The notes: generated by a model from the sequence alone, not told the origin. 58,196 nt of DNA from Pseudomonadota bacterium (GCA_023456105.1 JAEYAO010000072.1:1-58196), one strand, 5' to 3'; shown: positions 7,461 through 15,299, counted from the first letter of the stretch. Numbers and translations: made by a program.

Positions 7461-10376
7461 ATGACGTCCGCACCGCCCCCTCTGGCCCGCCGCCTGCGTC
7501 CCGCCGGTCCCGTCGTGGATGCGAATGCGGCCGAGCGTCTTTACGAGACGCTGCGCGCGGCGGCGCAGGGCGACGGCTGGATCGATCTGCTGGAGGCCGC
7601 CTGGCCGGCGCTGGCGCCCGTCGCCGGCGCCTCGCCCTATCTGTCCGGACTGATGCGGCGACGACCAGCCCGCCTTCGCAGGCTCTTGGAGGCCGACCCC
7701 GACGCCGAGCTTGGGCGCTTGCTGGCCGAAACCGAAGCGCTGGATGGCGAGCCGGATGCGCTGCGCCAGCCGCTGCGCCTCCTCAAGGCCGACCTGCACC
7801 TGCTGACCGCCTTGTGCGATCTGGGCGGCGTATGGGATCTGGACCAGGTCACCCTCGCCCTGTCGCGCTTCGCCGACGCCGCGGTGCGCGCCGCGCTTCG
7901 CGCCGTCGGGGCCGAGCAGCGGGCGAGGGGCAAGCTCCTGTCCCCCACCGACGATCCGCGCGGCCCCATCCCCGGCCTGTTCGGAATCGCCATGGGCAAG
8001 CACGGCGCCGACGAGCTGAACTACTCCTCCGACATCGACATCTCGCTCTTCTACGAGCCGCGCCTACTGAGCGTGGCGCTGAGGGAGGGCGAGGAGCCGC
8101 AGACCTTTATCGACCGCGCGGCCAAGGCGCTGTCGGGCCTGCTGATGGAGCGCAACGCCGACGGCTATGTGTTCCGCGTCGATCTGCGTCTGCGCCCCGA
8201 CCCGTCCTCGACCCCGCCGGTCGTGGCCGTGCCCATGGCGCTCGCCTACTATGAAAGCGTCGGCCAGAACTGGGAGCGGGCGGCCTTTATCAAGGCGCGC
8301 GCGGTGTGCGGCGACCTGCGTGCCGCCCGGCGGTTCCTGAAGGCGCTTCAGCCCTTCATCTGGCGTCGCAGCCTGGACTACGCCGCCGTGCTCGACATCC
8401 AGTCGATCAAGCGCCAGATTCACGTGCACAAGACCGGAGAGGGCCTTGAGGCCGCCGGCGCGAACCTGAAGCTGGGGCGCGGCGGCATCCGCGAGATCGA
8501 GTTCTACGCCCAGACCCAGCAGCTGATCCTGGGCGGGCGCGATCCAGCCCTGCGCTCCAGCCGCACGGTGGAGGCTCTGCACGCCCTGGCCGGGGCCGGA
8601 CACATCTCGGCCGACGTCGCCGAAGAGCTCGCCTCCGCCTACGCCGAGCTGCGCGGGCTCGAGCACCGGGTGCAGATGCTGGACGATGAGCAGACCCACA
8701 TCCTGCCGGCCGATCCCGAGCGCCGCCGCGCCGTCGCCGCCCTGTCCGGCGAGGCGGACCTCGGCCTGTTCGACGCCGCCGTCGAGGGCCTGCTGTTCGG
8801 CGTCAACCACCGCTACGGCGAGCTGTTCGAGGGCGAGGAGACGCTGTCCTCGTCCTACGGCAGCCTTGTCTTCACCGGCGTGGAGAACGATCCGGAGACC
8901 CTGGACACCCTGCGCCGCATGGGCTTCTCCGAACCCGTGTCGGTCGGGAACACCATCCGCAGCTGGCATCATGGCCGCATCCTCGCGACCCGGACCGCGC
9001 GGGGGCGCGAGCTGTTCACGCGCCTGGCCCCCCGCCTCTTGGAGGCCTTGGCCCAGACCGGGTCGCCGGACGCCGCCTTCGCCCGTTTCGCCGGCTTCTT
9101 CTCCGGCCTGTCGCACGGGGTCCAGGTGCAGGCCCTGTTCCTGAACCAGCCGCGCCTGTTCGCCATGGTGGTGGGGGTGATGGCCTTTGCGCCGCGTCTG
9201 GCCCGCACCCTGGCGCGCCAGCCCGCAGCCCTGGACGGGGTGCTGGACGCCCGCTTCCTGTCCGATCTGGCCGAGCAAGACGGTTTTGTCGACCAGATGA
9301 TGCGCGAGGCGGAGGAGGCCGGCGACTTCGAAGGGCGAATGAACGCCGTGCGCCGCCTGCACCGCGAACAGGCTTTTCGCATCGGCATGCACGCACTGAC
9401 GGGTCGCGCGGGACCGGAAGCCGCCGGCCGCGCCTATGCGGCCTTGGCCGATGCAGCCATGCGCACCCTGGCGCCCGCCGCCTGGGCCGAGACCGAGCGG
9501 CTGGGCGGCGCCCTGCCCGGCGGGCGGATCGCGGTGGTGGCGCTGGGCAAGGCGGGCTCGCGCGAGATGACCGCGAGTTCGGACCTCGACCTGATGACCC
9601 TCTACGCCGCTCCGCCCGAGGCCGCGTCAGAAGAGAAGGGCTGGCCGGCCGAGGTCTTCTTCGCCCGCTTCACCCAGCGGCTGATCTCGGCCCTGTCGGC
9701 GCACACCGCCGAGGGCGGGCTGTATGAGGTGGACATGCGCCTGCGGCCCACCGGCTCCAAGGGGCCGGTCGCCGTGCGCCTGTCGGCGTTCGAGGACTAT
9801 TACCGGCGCGAGGCCGACACCTGGGAGTTCATGGTCCTGACCCGCGCCCGCGTGGTCTGGGCCAGCGACGCCGACTTCGCCGGGAAGGTCGAGCAGGGGA
9901 TCGAGCGCGTGCTGCGCGTCCCCCGACCCGGCGTCGACGTGGCCGGTGACGTGCTGCGGATGCGCGGGCTGATGGATCGCGAGCGGCGTCCGCAGGGGTT
10001 CTGGGACCTTAAGCTGTCGCCGGGCGGGCAGGTCGACGCCGAGTTCGCCGCCCAGTATCGCCGGCTGATCGCCGCCGCCGAGGGCGGGCCGCTGACGCCT
10101 TCGACCCTGGACGCCCTGGCCGACGATCCCGTTCTGGCCGAGGCCTGGCGCACCCAGCAGAGGCTCAGCCAGATCCTCGCCGCCGCGTTCGACGGCCGGG
10201 TCGATCCGGACGGCGAGCCCGAGCCGTTCCACGCCCGCCTGGCCGCCGCCGTCGGGGCCGAGGACTACCCGACGCTCAAGGCCGATCTGCAGGCGCTGCG
10301 CACCCGCGCGCGCGGCGCCTTTCAGGTCCTTCTGGGTTCCGCCGACGGAAGCGGCGGCCCGGACCGTTCAACCTGA
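7461..10376 (+). CDS. glnE: Bifunctional glutamine synthetase adenylyltransferase/deadenylase
   Basis: 971 aa, full length for the family. Two nucleotidyltransferase domains in tandem are visible. The N-terminal deadenylylating one has SSDIDISLFYE near residue 189, and the C-terminal adenylylating one has SSDLDLMTLY near residue 706. Each is followed by a helical GlnD/PII-uridylyltransferase-like segment. GlnE switches glutamine synthetase off and on by AMP transfer to a tyrosine, in response to PII. It follows the kinase gene by 30 bases. No adjacent glnB or glnA is present in the window. Confidence 0.97.
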   Translation: MTSAPPPLARRLRPAGPVVDANAAERLYETLRAAAQGDGWIDLLEAAWPALAPVAGASPYLSGLMRRRPARLRRLLEADPDAELGRLLAETEALDGEPDALRQPLRLLKADLHLLTALCDLGGVWDLDQVTLALSRFADAAVRAALRAVGAEQRARGKLLSPTDDPRGPIPGLFGIAMGKHGADELNYSSDIDISLFYEPRLLSVALREGEEPQTFIDRAAKALSGLLMERNADGYVFRVDLRLRPDPSSTPPVVAVPMALAYYESVGQNWERAAFIKARAVCGDLRAARRFLKALQPFIWRRSLDYAAVLDIQSIKRQIHVHKTGEGLEAAGANLKLGRGGIREIEFYAQTQQLILGGRDPALRSSRTVEALHALAGAGHISADVAEELASAYAELRGLEHRVQMLDDEQTHILPADPERRRAVAALSGEADLGLFDAAVEGLLFGVNHRYGELFEGEETLSSSYGSLVFTGVENDPETLDTLRRMGFSEPVSVGNTIRSWHHGRILATRTARGRELFTRLAPRLLEALAQTGSPDAAFARFAGFFSGLSHGVQVQALFLNQPRLFAMVVGVMAFAPRLARTLARQPAALDGVLDARFLSDLAEQDGFVDQMMREAEEAGDFEGRMNAVRRLHREQAFRIGMHALTGRAGPEAAGRAYAALADAAMRTLAPAAWAETERLGGALPGGRIAVVALGKAGSREMTASSDLDLMTLYAAPPEAASEEKGWPAEVFFARFTQRLISALSAHTAEGGLYEVDMRLRPTGSKGPVAVRLSAFEDYYRREADTWEFMVLTRARVVWASDADFAGKVEQGIERVLRVPRPGVDVAGDVLRMRGLMDRERRPQGFWDLKLSPGGQVDAEFAAQYRRLIAAAEGGPLTPSTLDALADDPVLAEAWRTQQRLSQILAAAFDGRVDPDGEPEPFHARLAAAVGAEDYPTLKADLQALRTRARGAFQVLLGSADGSGGPDRST

Positions 10377-10516
10377 TGCAAGGCACGGAAAGGGAAGTCG
10401 GCGCGTGGGCCACAGCTCATCAGTCACGCAAGCAGGGGGCGGCGCACGGGCGTCTCGCCTTCGCACGCTGCGACGCGCTAGGGTGGACGTCCCGGCCGGC
10501 AGCGAAAGAGGCGTGA

Positions 10517-11089
10517 TTGGCCGCGAGCGCCGACCCCGACGAGGATCTGGTTCGCCGCGTGGGTCGGGGCGACCCGGCGGCGATCCAGGCCATGGTCGCA
10601 CGCAAGTTGCCGCGCGTGCTGAACCTCGCCAACCGCATGCTGGGCGACGCCGCCGAGGCCGAGGACGTGGCGCAGGACGCCATGCTGCGCGCCTGGAGGC
10701 AGGCGCCGCGCTGGAGCTTCGGCCAGGCCAAGTTCGACACCTGGCTGCACCGGGTGGCGCTGAACCTCTGCTACGACCGGCTGCGGCGCCGGCGCGAAAT
10801 CGCGACCGAGACCCCGCCGGATCGTCCGGACGAGGGGCCTGCCCCCGATCGCGGGCTGCTGGCGGCCGAGACGGGCGCAAGGGTGGACGCCGCGCTGCGG
10901 CGGCTGCCGGATCGTCAGCGCGAGGCGGTGGTGCTGTGCCACCATCAGGAGATGACCAACATCGACGCCGCCGCCGCCATGGAGATCAGCGTCGAGGCGC
11001 TGGAGAGCCTGTTGTCGCGGGGCCGTCGGGCGCTGCGCGGGGCGCTGGCCGATCTGGCGCCCGGAGCTAGGAACGGAGAATGGGGATGA
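10517..11089 (+). CDS. ECF-type RNA polymerase sigma factor
   Basis: 190 aa. Sigma region 2 at about 12-80 (LANRMLGDAAEAEDVAQDAMLRAW type signature) and region 4 at about 118-170 (LPDRQREAVVLCHHQEMTN, then a helix-turn-helix). The start is TTG at 10517: an in-frame TGA lies immediately upstream (10514), and the ribosome site GAAAGAGG at 10504-10511 is correctly spaced. The stop overlaps the next gene's ATG (ATGA). The two downstream partners suggest an envelope-stress or metal-responsive sigma factor controlled by a membrane anti-sigma and a periplasmic sensor; specificity is unknown. Confidence 0.9.
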   Translation: MAASADPDEDLVRRVGRGDPAAIQAMVARKLPRVLNLANRMLGDAAEAEDVAQDAMLRAWRQAPRWSFGQAKFDTWLHRVALNLCYDRLRRRREIATETPPDRPDEGPAPDRGLLAAETGARVDAALRRLPDRQREAVVLCHHQEMTNIDAAAAMEISVEALESLLSRGRRALRGALADLAPGARNGEWG

Positions 11090-11403
11090 ACGACCGCGAT
11101 CTGGACCGGCTGCTGGACGCCTCGCCGCGCCTTGCGCCGTCGGCCGCCCTGCGGGATCGGGTGCTGGCCTCGGCGCTGGAGGCCGGGCTGACCCCGCGCG
11201 CGGAAAACTGGCTGGCGCGCTGGCATGTAGGCTTGCGGCTGACGCTGGGGGCCGGCTGGGCGGCGGCGGCCTGCGCCGGCGTGGTGGCGGGGCTGGGCGT
11301 CACGACCCAGGCGACGCAGGCCGCCCGCGCCGACGCGGTGCTGTCCCAAGCCGCCTTCATCAGCGTGGACGACGCCGAGGTGCTGTTCGAGGCGCCCGAA
11401 TGA
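11086..11403 (+). CDS. Small one-TM protein, probable anti-sigma factor
   Basis: 105 aa. A cytoplasmic N-terminal helical segment (DLDRLLDASPRLAP) is followed by one transmembrane helix at about residues 46-68 and a short periplasmic tail. The size and topology match small anti-sigma proteins of the CnrY type, but no family signature is recognisable. There are two candidate ATGs, at 11080 and 11086. The second is chosen because GGAG at 11075-11078 is 7 bases away and it gives the 4-base overlap used throughout this operon. It ends with a 4-base overlap into the next gene. The anti-sigma role is inferred from operon position only. Confidence 0.72.
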   Translation: MNDRDLDRLLDASPRLAPSAALRDRVLASALEAGLTPRAENWLARWHVGLRLTLGAGWAAAACAGVVAGLGVTTQATQAARADAVLSQAAFISVDDAEVLFEAPE

Positions 11404-11894
11404 GCCCGCGCGCGCTGAAGATCGCCCTGGCGCTGTCGGTTGCGGTCAACCTCTTCGCCGTGGCGGGCGGCGTCACCGCCTGGATCGCCCAAGACCGTGC
11501 GGTGAAGCAGGCGGAGGCGCAAGGCAGGCCCGGCCGCGAGGACCGCCTCGGGACCCTGCTGCAGCCCCTGCCTCAGGAGACGCGCGAGCGCATCCGCGCG
11601 GATCTTCGCGCATCGGCCCTGACCGCCCGGCCGGACTTCGACGCGGCGCGGGCGGCGCGGCGTCAGGCGATCGAACGCGCCTCGGCCGAGCCGTTCAACC
11701 CGGCCGAGGTTCAGGCCCTGATGGAGCAGGCGCGGCTGGCCGAGATGCGAGGGCGCGCGCGGCTGGAAAGCAATGCGGTGACCCTCATGGCCGGTCTGCC
11801 GGCGGCCGAACGCCGGGCGCTGGCGCCGATCCTGGCCCGCCGCAGCGACGCCAGGACGCCGGAGACGCCGCCTCCGGCTCCGCCCCGACCCTAA
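11400..11894 (+). CDS. Periplasmic heavy-metal sensor-like protein (CnrX/ZraP/CpxP-type)
   Basis: 164 aa. An N-terminal signal anchor (residues 7-28) is followed by an all-helical periplasmic domain rich in Arg, Glu and Ala, with LLQPLPQETRERIRADL and a later LPAAERRALAPIL. That is the pattern of the metal-resistance sensor family in which two helices end in an LP-x-E-R motif. No His/Met-rich metal site is obvious, so the ligand may not be a metal. It overlaps the anti-sigma candidate by 4 bases and ends 4 bases from the convergent eda gene. In Cupriavidus, CnrX-CnrY-CnrH is an analogous trio. Confidence 0.72.
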   Translation: MSPRALKIALALSVAVNLFAVAGGVTAWIAQDRAVKQAEAQGRPGREDRLGTLLQPLPQETRERIRADLRASALTARPDFDAARAARRQAIERASAEPFNPAEVQALMEQARLAEMRGRARLESNAVTLMAGLPAAERRALAPILARRSDARTPETPPPAPPRP

Positions 11895-11898
11895 CGGA

Positions 11899-12579
11899 TC
11901 AGCCTTTGCGGGAGGCGCGGAAGGCGGCGATGGCGTCCACGGTCTTCCGGACCTGGGCTTCGATCCCGGCCCAGTCGCCGTCGCGCACCGCCTGGTCGGT
12001 CACCAGCTTGGAGCCCATGCCGGCCGCGACGATGCCGGCGCCGAACCATTTGGCGATGGAGGCCTCGTCCGGATCGACGCCGCCGGTGGGCATGATCTTG
12101 ACCCAGGGCAGGGGCCCCTTCACCGCCTTGACGAAGTCCGGCCCGCCCACCGAGGCGCCGGGGAACAGCTTCACGATCTCGCAGCCCAGTTCGTGCGAGT
12201 TGCTGATGTCGGTCACGCTGCCGCAGCCGGGGAAGTAGGCGACCATGCGGCGGTTGCACACCTTGGCCACGTCAGGAACCAGGCACGGGCTGACCACGAA
12301 GCGCGCTCCCCGGTTGATGTAGAGCGCGGCCGTTCCGCTATCCACCACCGAGCCGATGCCCAGGATGATGTCCGGGTCGGTGCGGCTCAGTTCGCGGTTG
12401 ATCTCGCCGAACAGGTCGCAGGCGAAGTCGCCGCGATTGGTGAACTCCACCACCTTGGCGCCGCCGCGCGCCGCCGCGCGGATGACGTTGAGGCACACCT
12501 CGGGATCGGGATGGTAGAAGACCGGCGCGACGCCTTGGCTTTCCAGCGCGTTCAGGACGCTGAGACGGTCGTGGAGCAT
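11899..12579 (-). CDS. eda: 2-keto-3-deoxy-6-phosphogluconate (KDPG) aldolase
   Basis: 226 aa class I aldolase. The catalytic pattern is visible: VVEFTNRG with the general-base Glu, then EIVKLFPG with the Schiff-base Lys, and a C-terminal phosphate-binding PTGGVDPDEAS. The enzyme splits KDPG into pyruvate and glyceraldehyde 3-phosphate, the last step of the Entner-Doudoroff pathway, whose other genes (zwf, pgl, edd, glk) lie about 3.4 kb away on the same strand. A GAGGAAA ribosome site precedes the ATG. It is slightly longer than the E. coli enzyme; broader keto-acid aldolase activity cannot be excluded. Confidence 0.88.
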   Translation of the reverse strand: MLHDRLSVLNALESQGVAPVFYHPDPEVCLNVIRAAARGGAKVVEFTNRGDFACDLFGEINRELSRTDPDIILGIGSVVDSGTAALYINRGARFVVSPCLVPDVAKVCNRRMVAYFPGCGSVTDISNSHELGCEIVKLFPGASVGGPDFVKAVKGPLPWVKIMPTGGVDPDEASIAKWFGAGIVAAGMGSKLVTDQAVRDGDWAGIEAQVRKTVDAIAAFRASRKG

Positions 12580-12634
12580 CGGCGGTTTTCCTCGGCTTGC
12601 GTTCGCTTGGCGGTGGAGCCCGGCGGCGCCGGCG

Positions 12635-13450
12635 TCAAGTCACGATCGGTGAATGCGCCAGCTCGGCGATGCGTCGCACCAGCGCGCTGTCGGCGTCGAA
12701 CAGCGGGTCCAGCACGGTGAAGTGGTTCAGGCCGGGCAGGGGATCAAACCGCGTCTGCACGCCATCTGCGCTCCAGCGTTCGGCCATGTCCCGGCTCTGG
12801 CGCACGAACTCGGTGCTTTCATCGCCGCCCACGACGCAGTCCAGCACGGCCCCCGAAGGCGCCGGCCAGTCCGCGGGCGACAGCCGGCGCGCTTCAAAGG
12901 CGTCGAGCCGCAGCGCGGCGTTGAGCGAAGTCGAGACCAGCGGCTGGAGCTCGAACACGCCCGAGATCGCCACGGCCGTCCGGGCTCGACCCTCCGACAG
13001 CAGGCAGGCCGACAGGTGCCCGCCGGCGGAGTGGCCGGTGGCGATCGGCCGCACGCCGGCCCGATCGGCCAAGAACTCGGTGGCTGTCCGCATCTGCTCG
13101 ATGATGCGGTCCAGCCCGACCTGCGGCGCCAGGTCATAGGTCGGGATCGCCACGCTGACGCCCCGCGCCAGCAGCGGCGGCGCGACGAAGCTGAACCAGC
13201 TTTCGTCCAGCGCCTGCCAGTAGCCGCCGTGGATGAAGACGGCGACCGGCGCCCCGGGCCCTGCATCGAACCAGTCCATCCGCTCGCGCTCGCCCGGCCC
13301 ATAGCTCAGCCGCCCGGGCGGATGCGCCGCGCGAGCCGCCTCCGACGCCGCCTTCCAGCGCCCCATCACGGACGGATGATCCGGGACCAGGGCGCGGTTG
13401 TTGTACTGCCGCTCGAGCGCCTCGGCGCTCAGTTCAGGCTCGCCCGTCAT
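12635..13450 (-). CDS. Alpha/beta hydrolase, kynurenine formamidase-like
   Basis: About 271 aa. It shows the HGG oxyanion motif (FIHGGYWQ) and the nucleophile elbow GHSAGG, with a late Asp-His pair (LNHFTVLDPL). The N-terminal RQYNNRALVPDHP is typical of the arylformamidase/esterase group. Two starts are possible: ATG at 13450, used here, or GTG at 13468, which has GGAG four bases upstream. No other tryptophan-catabolism gene is nearby, so the substrate is uncertain and a general carboxylesterase is an alternative. Confidence 0.78.
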   Translation of the reverse strand: MTGEPELSAEALERQYNNRALVPDHPSVMGRWKAASEAARAAHPPGRLSYGPGERERMDWFDAGPGAPVAVFIHGGYWQALDESWFSFVAPPLLARGVSVAIPTYDLAPQVGLDRIIEQMRTATEFLADRAGVRPIATGHSAGGHLSACLLSEGRARTAVAISGVFELQPLVSTSLNAALRLDAFEARRLSPADWPAPSGAVLDCVVGGDESTEFVRQSRDMAERWSADGVQTRFDPLPGLNHFTVLDPLFDADSALVRRIAELAHSPIVT

Positions 13451-13500
13451 CTCGCCGTCCGCTAACACACGGCTCCGACCCGGATGCAGGAGCCGCCGCC

Positions 13501-13758
13501 ATGATGACCGCCATCTTTGTCTTCATCAAATGCGAGCTCGGCTACGCCAACGACGTCGCCGCCGACATCGTGGACAATGTCGAGAATGTGTCGGAGGTCT
13601 ATTCCACCTCGGGCCAGCACGACCTCCTGGCCAAGTTCAACCTGCCGCGCGACGCCGACATCGGAACCTTCGTGACCAAACAGGTCCAGACGCGGCCGCA
13701 CGTGCGCGACACCTTCACCGTGATCACCTTTTCGCCCTTCCTGCCGACGCGGGTCTAG
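13501..13758 (+). CDS. Stand-alone Lrp/AsnC ligand-binding (RAM) domain protein
   Basis: 85 aa. The whole protein corresponds to the C-terminal RAM domain of Lrp/AsnC regulators: a beta-alpha-beta start (TAIFVFIKCELG), VSEVYSTSGQHDLLAKF, and a terminal strand TFTVITFSPF. There is no helix-turn-helix, so it cannot bind DNA by itself. Such proteins may sense amino acids or form mixed oligomers with full-length Lrp proteins. It is divergent from the hydrolase gene and its stop overlaps the convergent membrane-protein stop by 4 bases. Confidence 0.85.
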   Translation: MMTAIFVFIKCELGYANDVAADIVDNVENVSEVYSTSGQHDLLAKFNLPRDADIGTFVTKQVQTRPHVRDTFTVITFSPFLPTRV

Positions 13759-14255
13759 TCGCCGTCGCGGCGGGCGTCCTCCTTGGCCTCTTCGGCCTTG
13801 TCGGTGTGGCCGACCTTCTCCTCGACGGTGGCCGAGAACCGTTGATAGGCGCCCAGCCCCACCAGCACCAGGGTCGAGGCGACCACCAGGGCGGTGGGAT
13901 AGATCAGCTGGGCCACGTCCTCGCGCGCGGTCTTGAACACCGCCACCAGCCCTTCCAGGAACAGGGCGATGACGATGGTGGACAGGAATTTGGTCAGGCT
14001 GCGCCGAGCCTCGGCCGCGCTGCGCTTTTCGTTGCCGCGCCGCACCTCGTCCTCGAAGAGGTATTTGGCGACGTCAAATACAGCGATGGCCACGATGATG
14101 TAGCCCAAGAGATCCAGGATGGCCTCGGCGCCCGAGGCGTCCGGCGCCCGCATCTGCCGCCAGGCGTCCTCGACCCCGAACGCCACCAGCCCCATGGCCG
14201 ACAGCAGCAGCAGCAGACTGGCGGCGCCGAATACGCCGCGCGTCACATAGGTCAT
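13755..14255 (-). CDS. Four-helix membrane protein of unknown function
   Basis: 166 aa with predicted membrane helices near residues 7-27, 47-66, 90-108 and 118-140, and a charged, Glu/Lys/Arg-rich C-terminal tail (EEKVGHTDKAEEAKED). Basic residues between helices 2 and 3 (DEVRRGNEKRS) suggest a cytoplasmic loop. I do not recognise a named family with confidence. Its 3' end overlaps the convergent RAM-domain gene by 4 bases. Its start is 20 bases from an EcfG-like promoter element that points the other way. Confidence 0.75.
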   Translation of the reverse strand: MTYVTRGVFGAASLLLLLSAMGLVAFGVEDAWRQMRAPDASGAEAILDLLGYIIVAIAVFDVAKYLFEDEVRRGNEKRSAAEARRSLTKFLSTIVIALFLEGLVAVFKTAREDVAQLIYPTALVVASTLVLVGLGAYQRFSATVEEKVGHTDKAEEAKEDARRDGD

Positions 14256-14274
14256 GGGAAATCCTTTCGCACGG

Positions 14275-14300
14275 TGAACGCTCCCGCCAGCTTGACCGTT
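14275..14300 (+). promoter_or_regulatory. Candidate EcfG/SigT-type general-stress promoter
   Basis: TGAAC at 14275-14279, 17 bases, CGTT at 14297-14300. The alphaproteobacterial EcfG consensus is GGAAC-N16/17-CGTT, so there is one mismatch in the -35. It lies 64 bases upstream of the lipoprotein ATG at 14365. Similar elements precede other small lipoprotein genes in this window. Confidence 0.4.
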
Positions 14301-14364
14301 GCCTCAGCGCCGCCGCTTTGACGCCCTCAACCGTTCTTCGAAGACGCCCGCCCTAGGAGCCTCC

Positions 14365-14727
14365 ATGATCCGCCCGACCTTGCTTGCCGCCACCCTGCTG
14401 CTGGCCAGTTGCGCGCCGCAAACGCGGACCCCGACGACGGATGGCCCGGTGCGAAGCGTCGAAGCCTCCGCCTGCACCCAGCGCGGCGGAACCCTGAAGC
14501 AGGTGGGCCGCCTGCAGAGCTGGCAGTGCGTGTTGAACTACGCCGACGCAGGAAAGCGCTGCACCGACGGCGACCAGTGCCAGGGCGACTGCCGCCTGCC
14601 GGGCGGCACGACCCCGCCCGCGCCCAACGCCTCCGTCGCCGGCGTCTGTCAGGCCGACAGCGACAACTTCGGCTGTCACACCTCGGTCGAGGCCGGCAAG
14701 GTCGGCGTTGGTATCTGCATCGACTGA
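14365..14727 (+). CDS. Cysteine-rich lipoprotein of unknown function
   Basis: 120 aa. Signal peptide with lipobox LLASC at residues 12-16. The mature domain carries eight further cysteines (for example KRCTDGDQCQGDCRLPGG), suggesting disulfide bonds in the periplasm. The ATG at 14365 is preceded by AGGAG at 14355-14359 with ideal spacing; an earlier in-frame start at 14299 would put 22 non-signal residues in front and is unlikely. A candidate general-stress promoter lies upstream and a dispersed inverted repeat begins just after the stop. No family is recognised. Confidence 0.85.
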   Translation: MIRPTLLAATLLLASCAPQTRTPTTDGPVRSVEASACTQRGGTLKQVGRLQSWQCVLNYADAGKRCTDGDQCQGDCRLPGGTTPPAPNASVAGVCQADSDNFGCHTSVEAGKVGVGICID

Positions 14728-14737
14728 CAACCGCTGA

Positions 14738-14881
14738 TCTCTCCTCCCCATCGCAGATGGGGAGGTGGCGCGAGGCGAAGCCTCGTGACGGAGGGGTGGG
14801 TTCCGTCGTCCAGAACCCCTCCGTCTCGTCGGCTGATCGCCGCCGATCCACCTCCCCATCGCTGCGCGATGAGGAGGAGAA
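14738..14881. repeat. Dispersed bipartite inverted repeat, copy A
   Basis: Left arm: a terminal hairpin (CTCCTCCCCAT / ATGGGGAGG), an internal GAGGC/GCCTC hairpin and GACGGAGGGG. Then a 19-base spacer, then CCCCTCCGTC and a second arm ending in CCACCTCCCCAT with a degenerate terminal hairpin. The two arms differ in their internal hairpins (type 1 left, type 2 right). It lies between two convergent genes. Other copies are at 27172, 31771, 31895, 46719 and 56096. Confidence 0.85.
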
Positions 14882-14887
14882 GGCGCG

Positions 14888-14920
14888 AAAAAGCCCCCGC
14901 CGCATCGCGACGGGGGCTTT
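14888..14920 (-). terminator. Rho-independent terminator of the Gln/Ala-rich lipoprotein gene
   Basis: On the minus strand a 10-bp stem (AAAGCCCCCG at 14911-14920 read in reverse, paired with 14890-14899) closes an 11-base loop and runs into five T (A at 14888-14892 on the plus strand). It begins 17 bases after the stop codon at 14938. Confidence 0.8.
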
Positions 14921-14937
14921 CTGCAAGCCGGCCGAGC

Positions 14938-15243
14938 TTAGTGCGCGGACGGCGTGTTGCCGGTGGTCATGCCGCCGTCGGCGTTGCCGCCTTGCTGCTC
15001 GATCTGGTCGGCGCGGCGGTCGGCCTGTTCTTCGACGCGATCGGCCTGCTGGTTGAGAGCGGTTTCCTGCTGCTCGTTCGGCGTCGCGGCGGCTTGCGCC
15101 TCCAGCTGGTCGGCGCGGGCTTCGCCCTGCGCTTCGACCGCGTCGGCCTGTTGCTCGGCGGCGCGGTCGGTCGCGCTTTCGCCGCAGGCGGCGACGCCGG
15201 CGAGAACGAACAGCGAGGCGGCGGCGATGGCGATCTTCTTCAT
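14938..15243 (-). CDS. Small Ala/Gln/Glu-rich lipoprotein, probably helical
   Basis: 101 aa. Signal peptide MKKIAIAAASLFVLAGVAAC with a lipobox cysteine at position 20. The mature part is low-complexity, with a repeating pattern of ADQ/ADRVEEQADRRAD spaced like heptads, which suggests a long helix or coiled coil in the periplasm. The ATG at 15243 is chosen because it starts a canonical signal peptide and follows GGGAG; an upstream in-frame start at 15300 would lack one. A candidate stress promoter lies 32 bases upstream and a strong terminator follows. Function unknown. Confidence 0.86.
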   Translation of the reverse strand: MKKIAIAAASLFVLAGVAACGESATDRAAEQQADAVEAQGEARADQLEAQAAATPNEQQETALNQQADRVEEQADRRADQIEQQGGNADGGMTTGNTPSAH

Positions 15244-15274
15244 GGGATGCTCCCTTCCATTGTGGAGCTTCCAG

Positions 15275-15299
15275 AACGCCACAGCGCCGCTTCGGTTCA
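15275..15299 (-). promoter_or_regulatory. Candidate EcfG/SigT-type promoter for the lipoprotein gene
   Basis: On the minus strand, TGAAC (15299-15295), 16 bases, CGTT (15278-15275): one mismatch to GGAAC-N16/17-CGTT. The -10 element is 32 bases before the ATG at 15243, which is a natural promoter position. Confidence 0.45.

Noticed and set aside
14738..14920. CRISPR array or tRNA cluster suggested by repeated GC-rich hairpins
   Set aside because: The repeats are single dispersed elements with internal symmetry, not direct repeats with spacers, and no cas genes or cloverleaf patterns are present.
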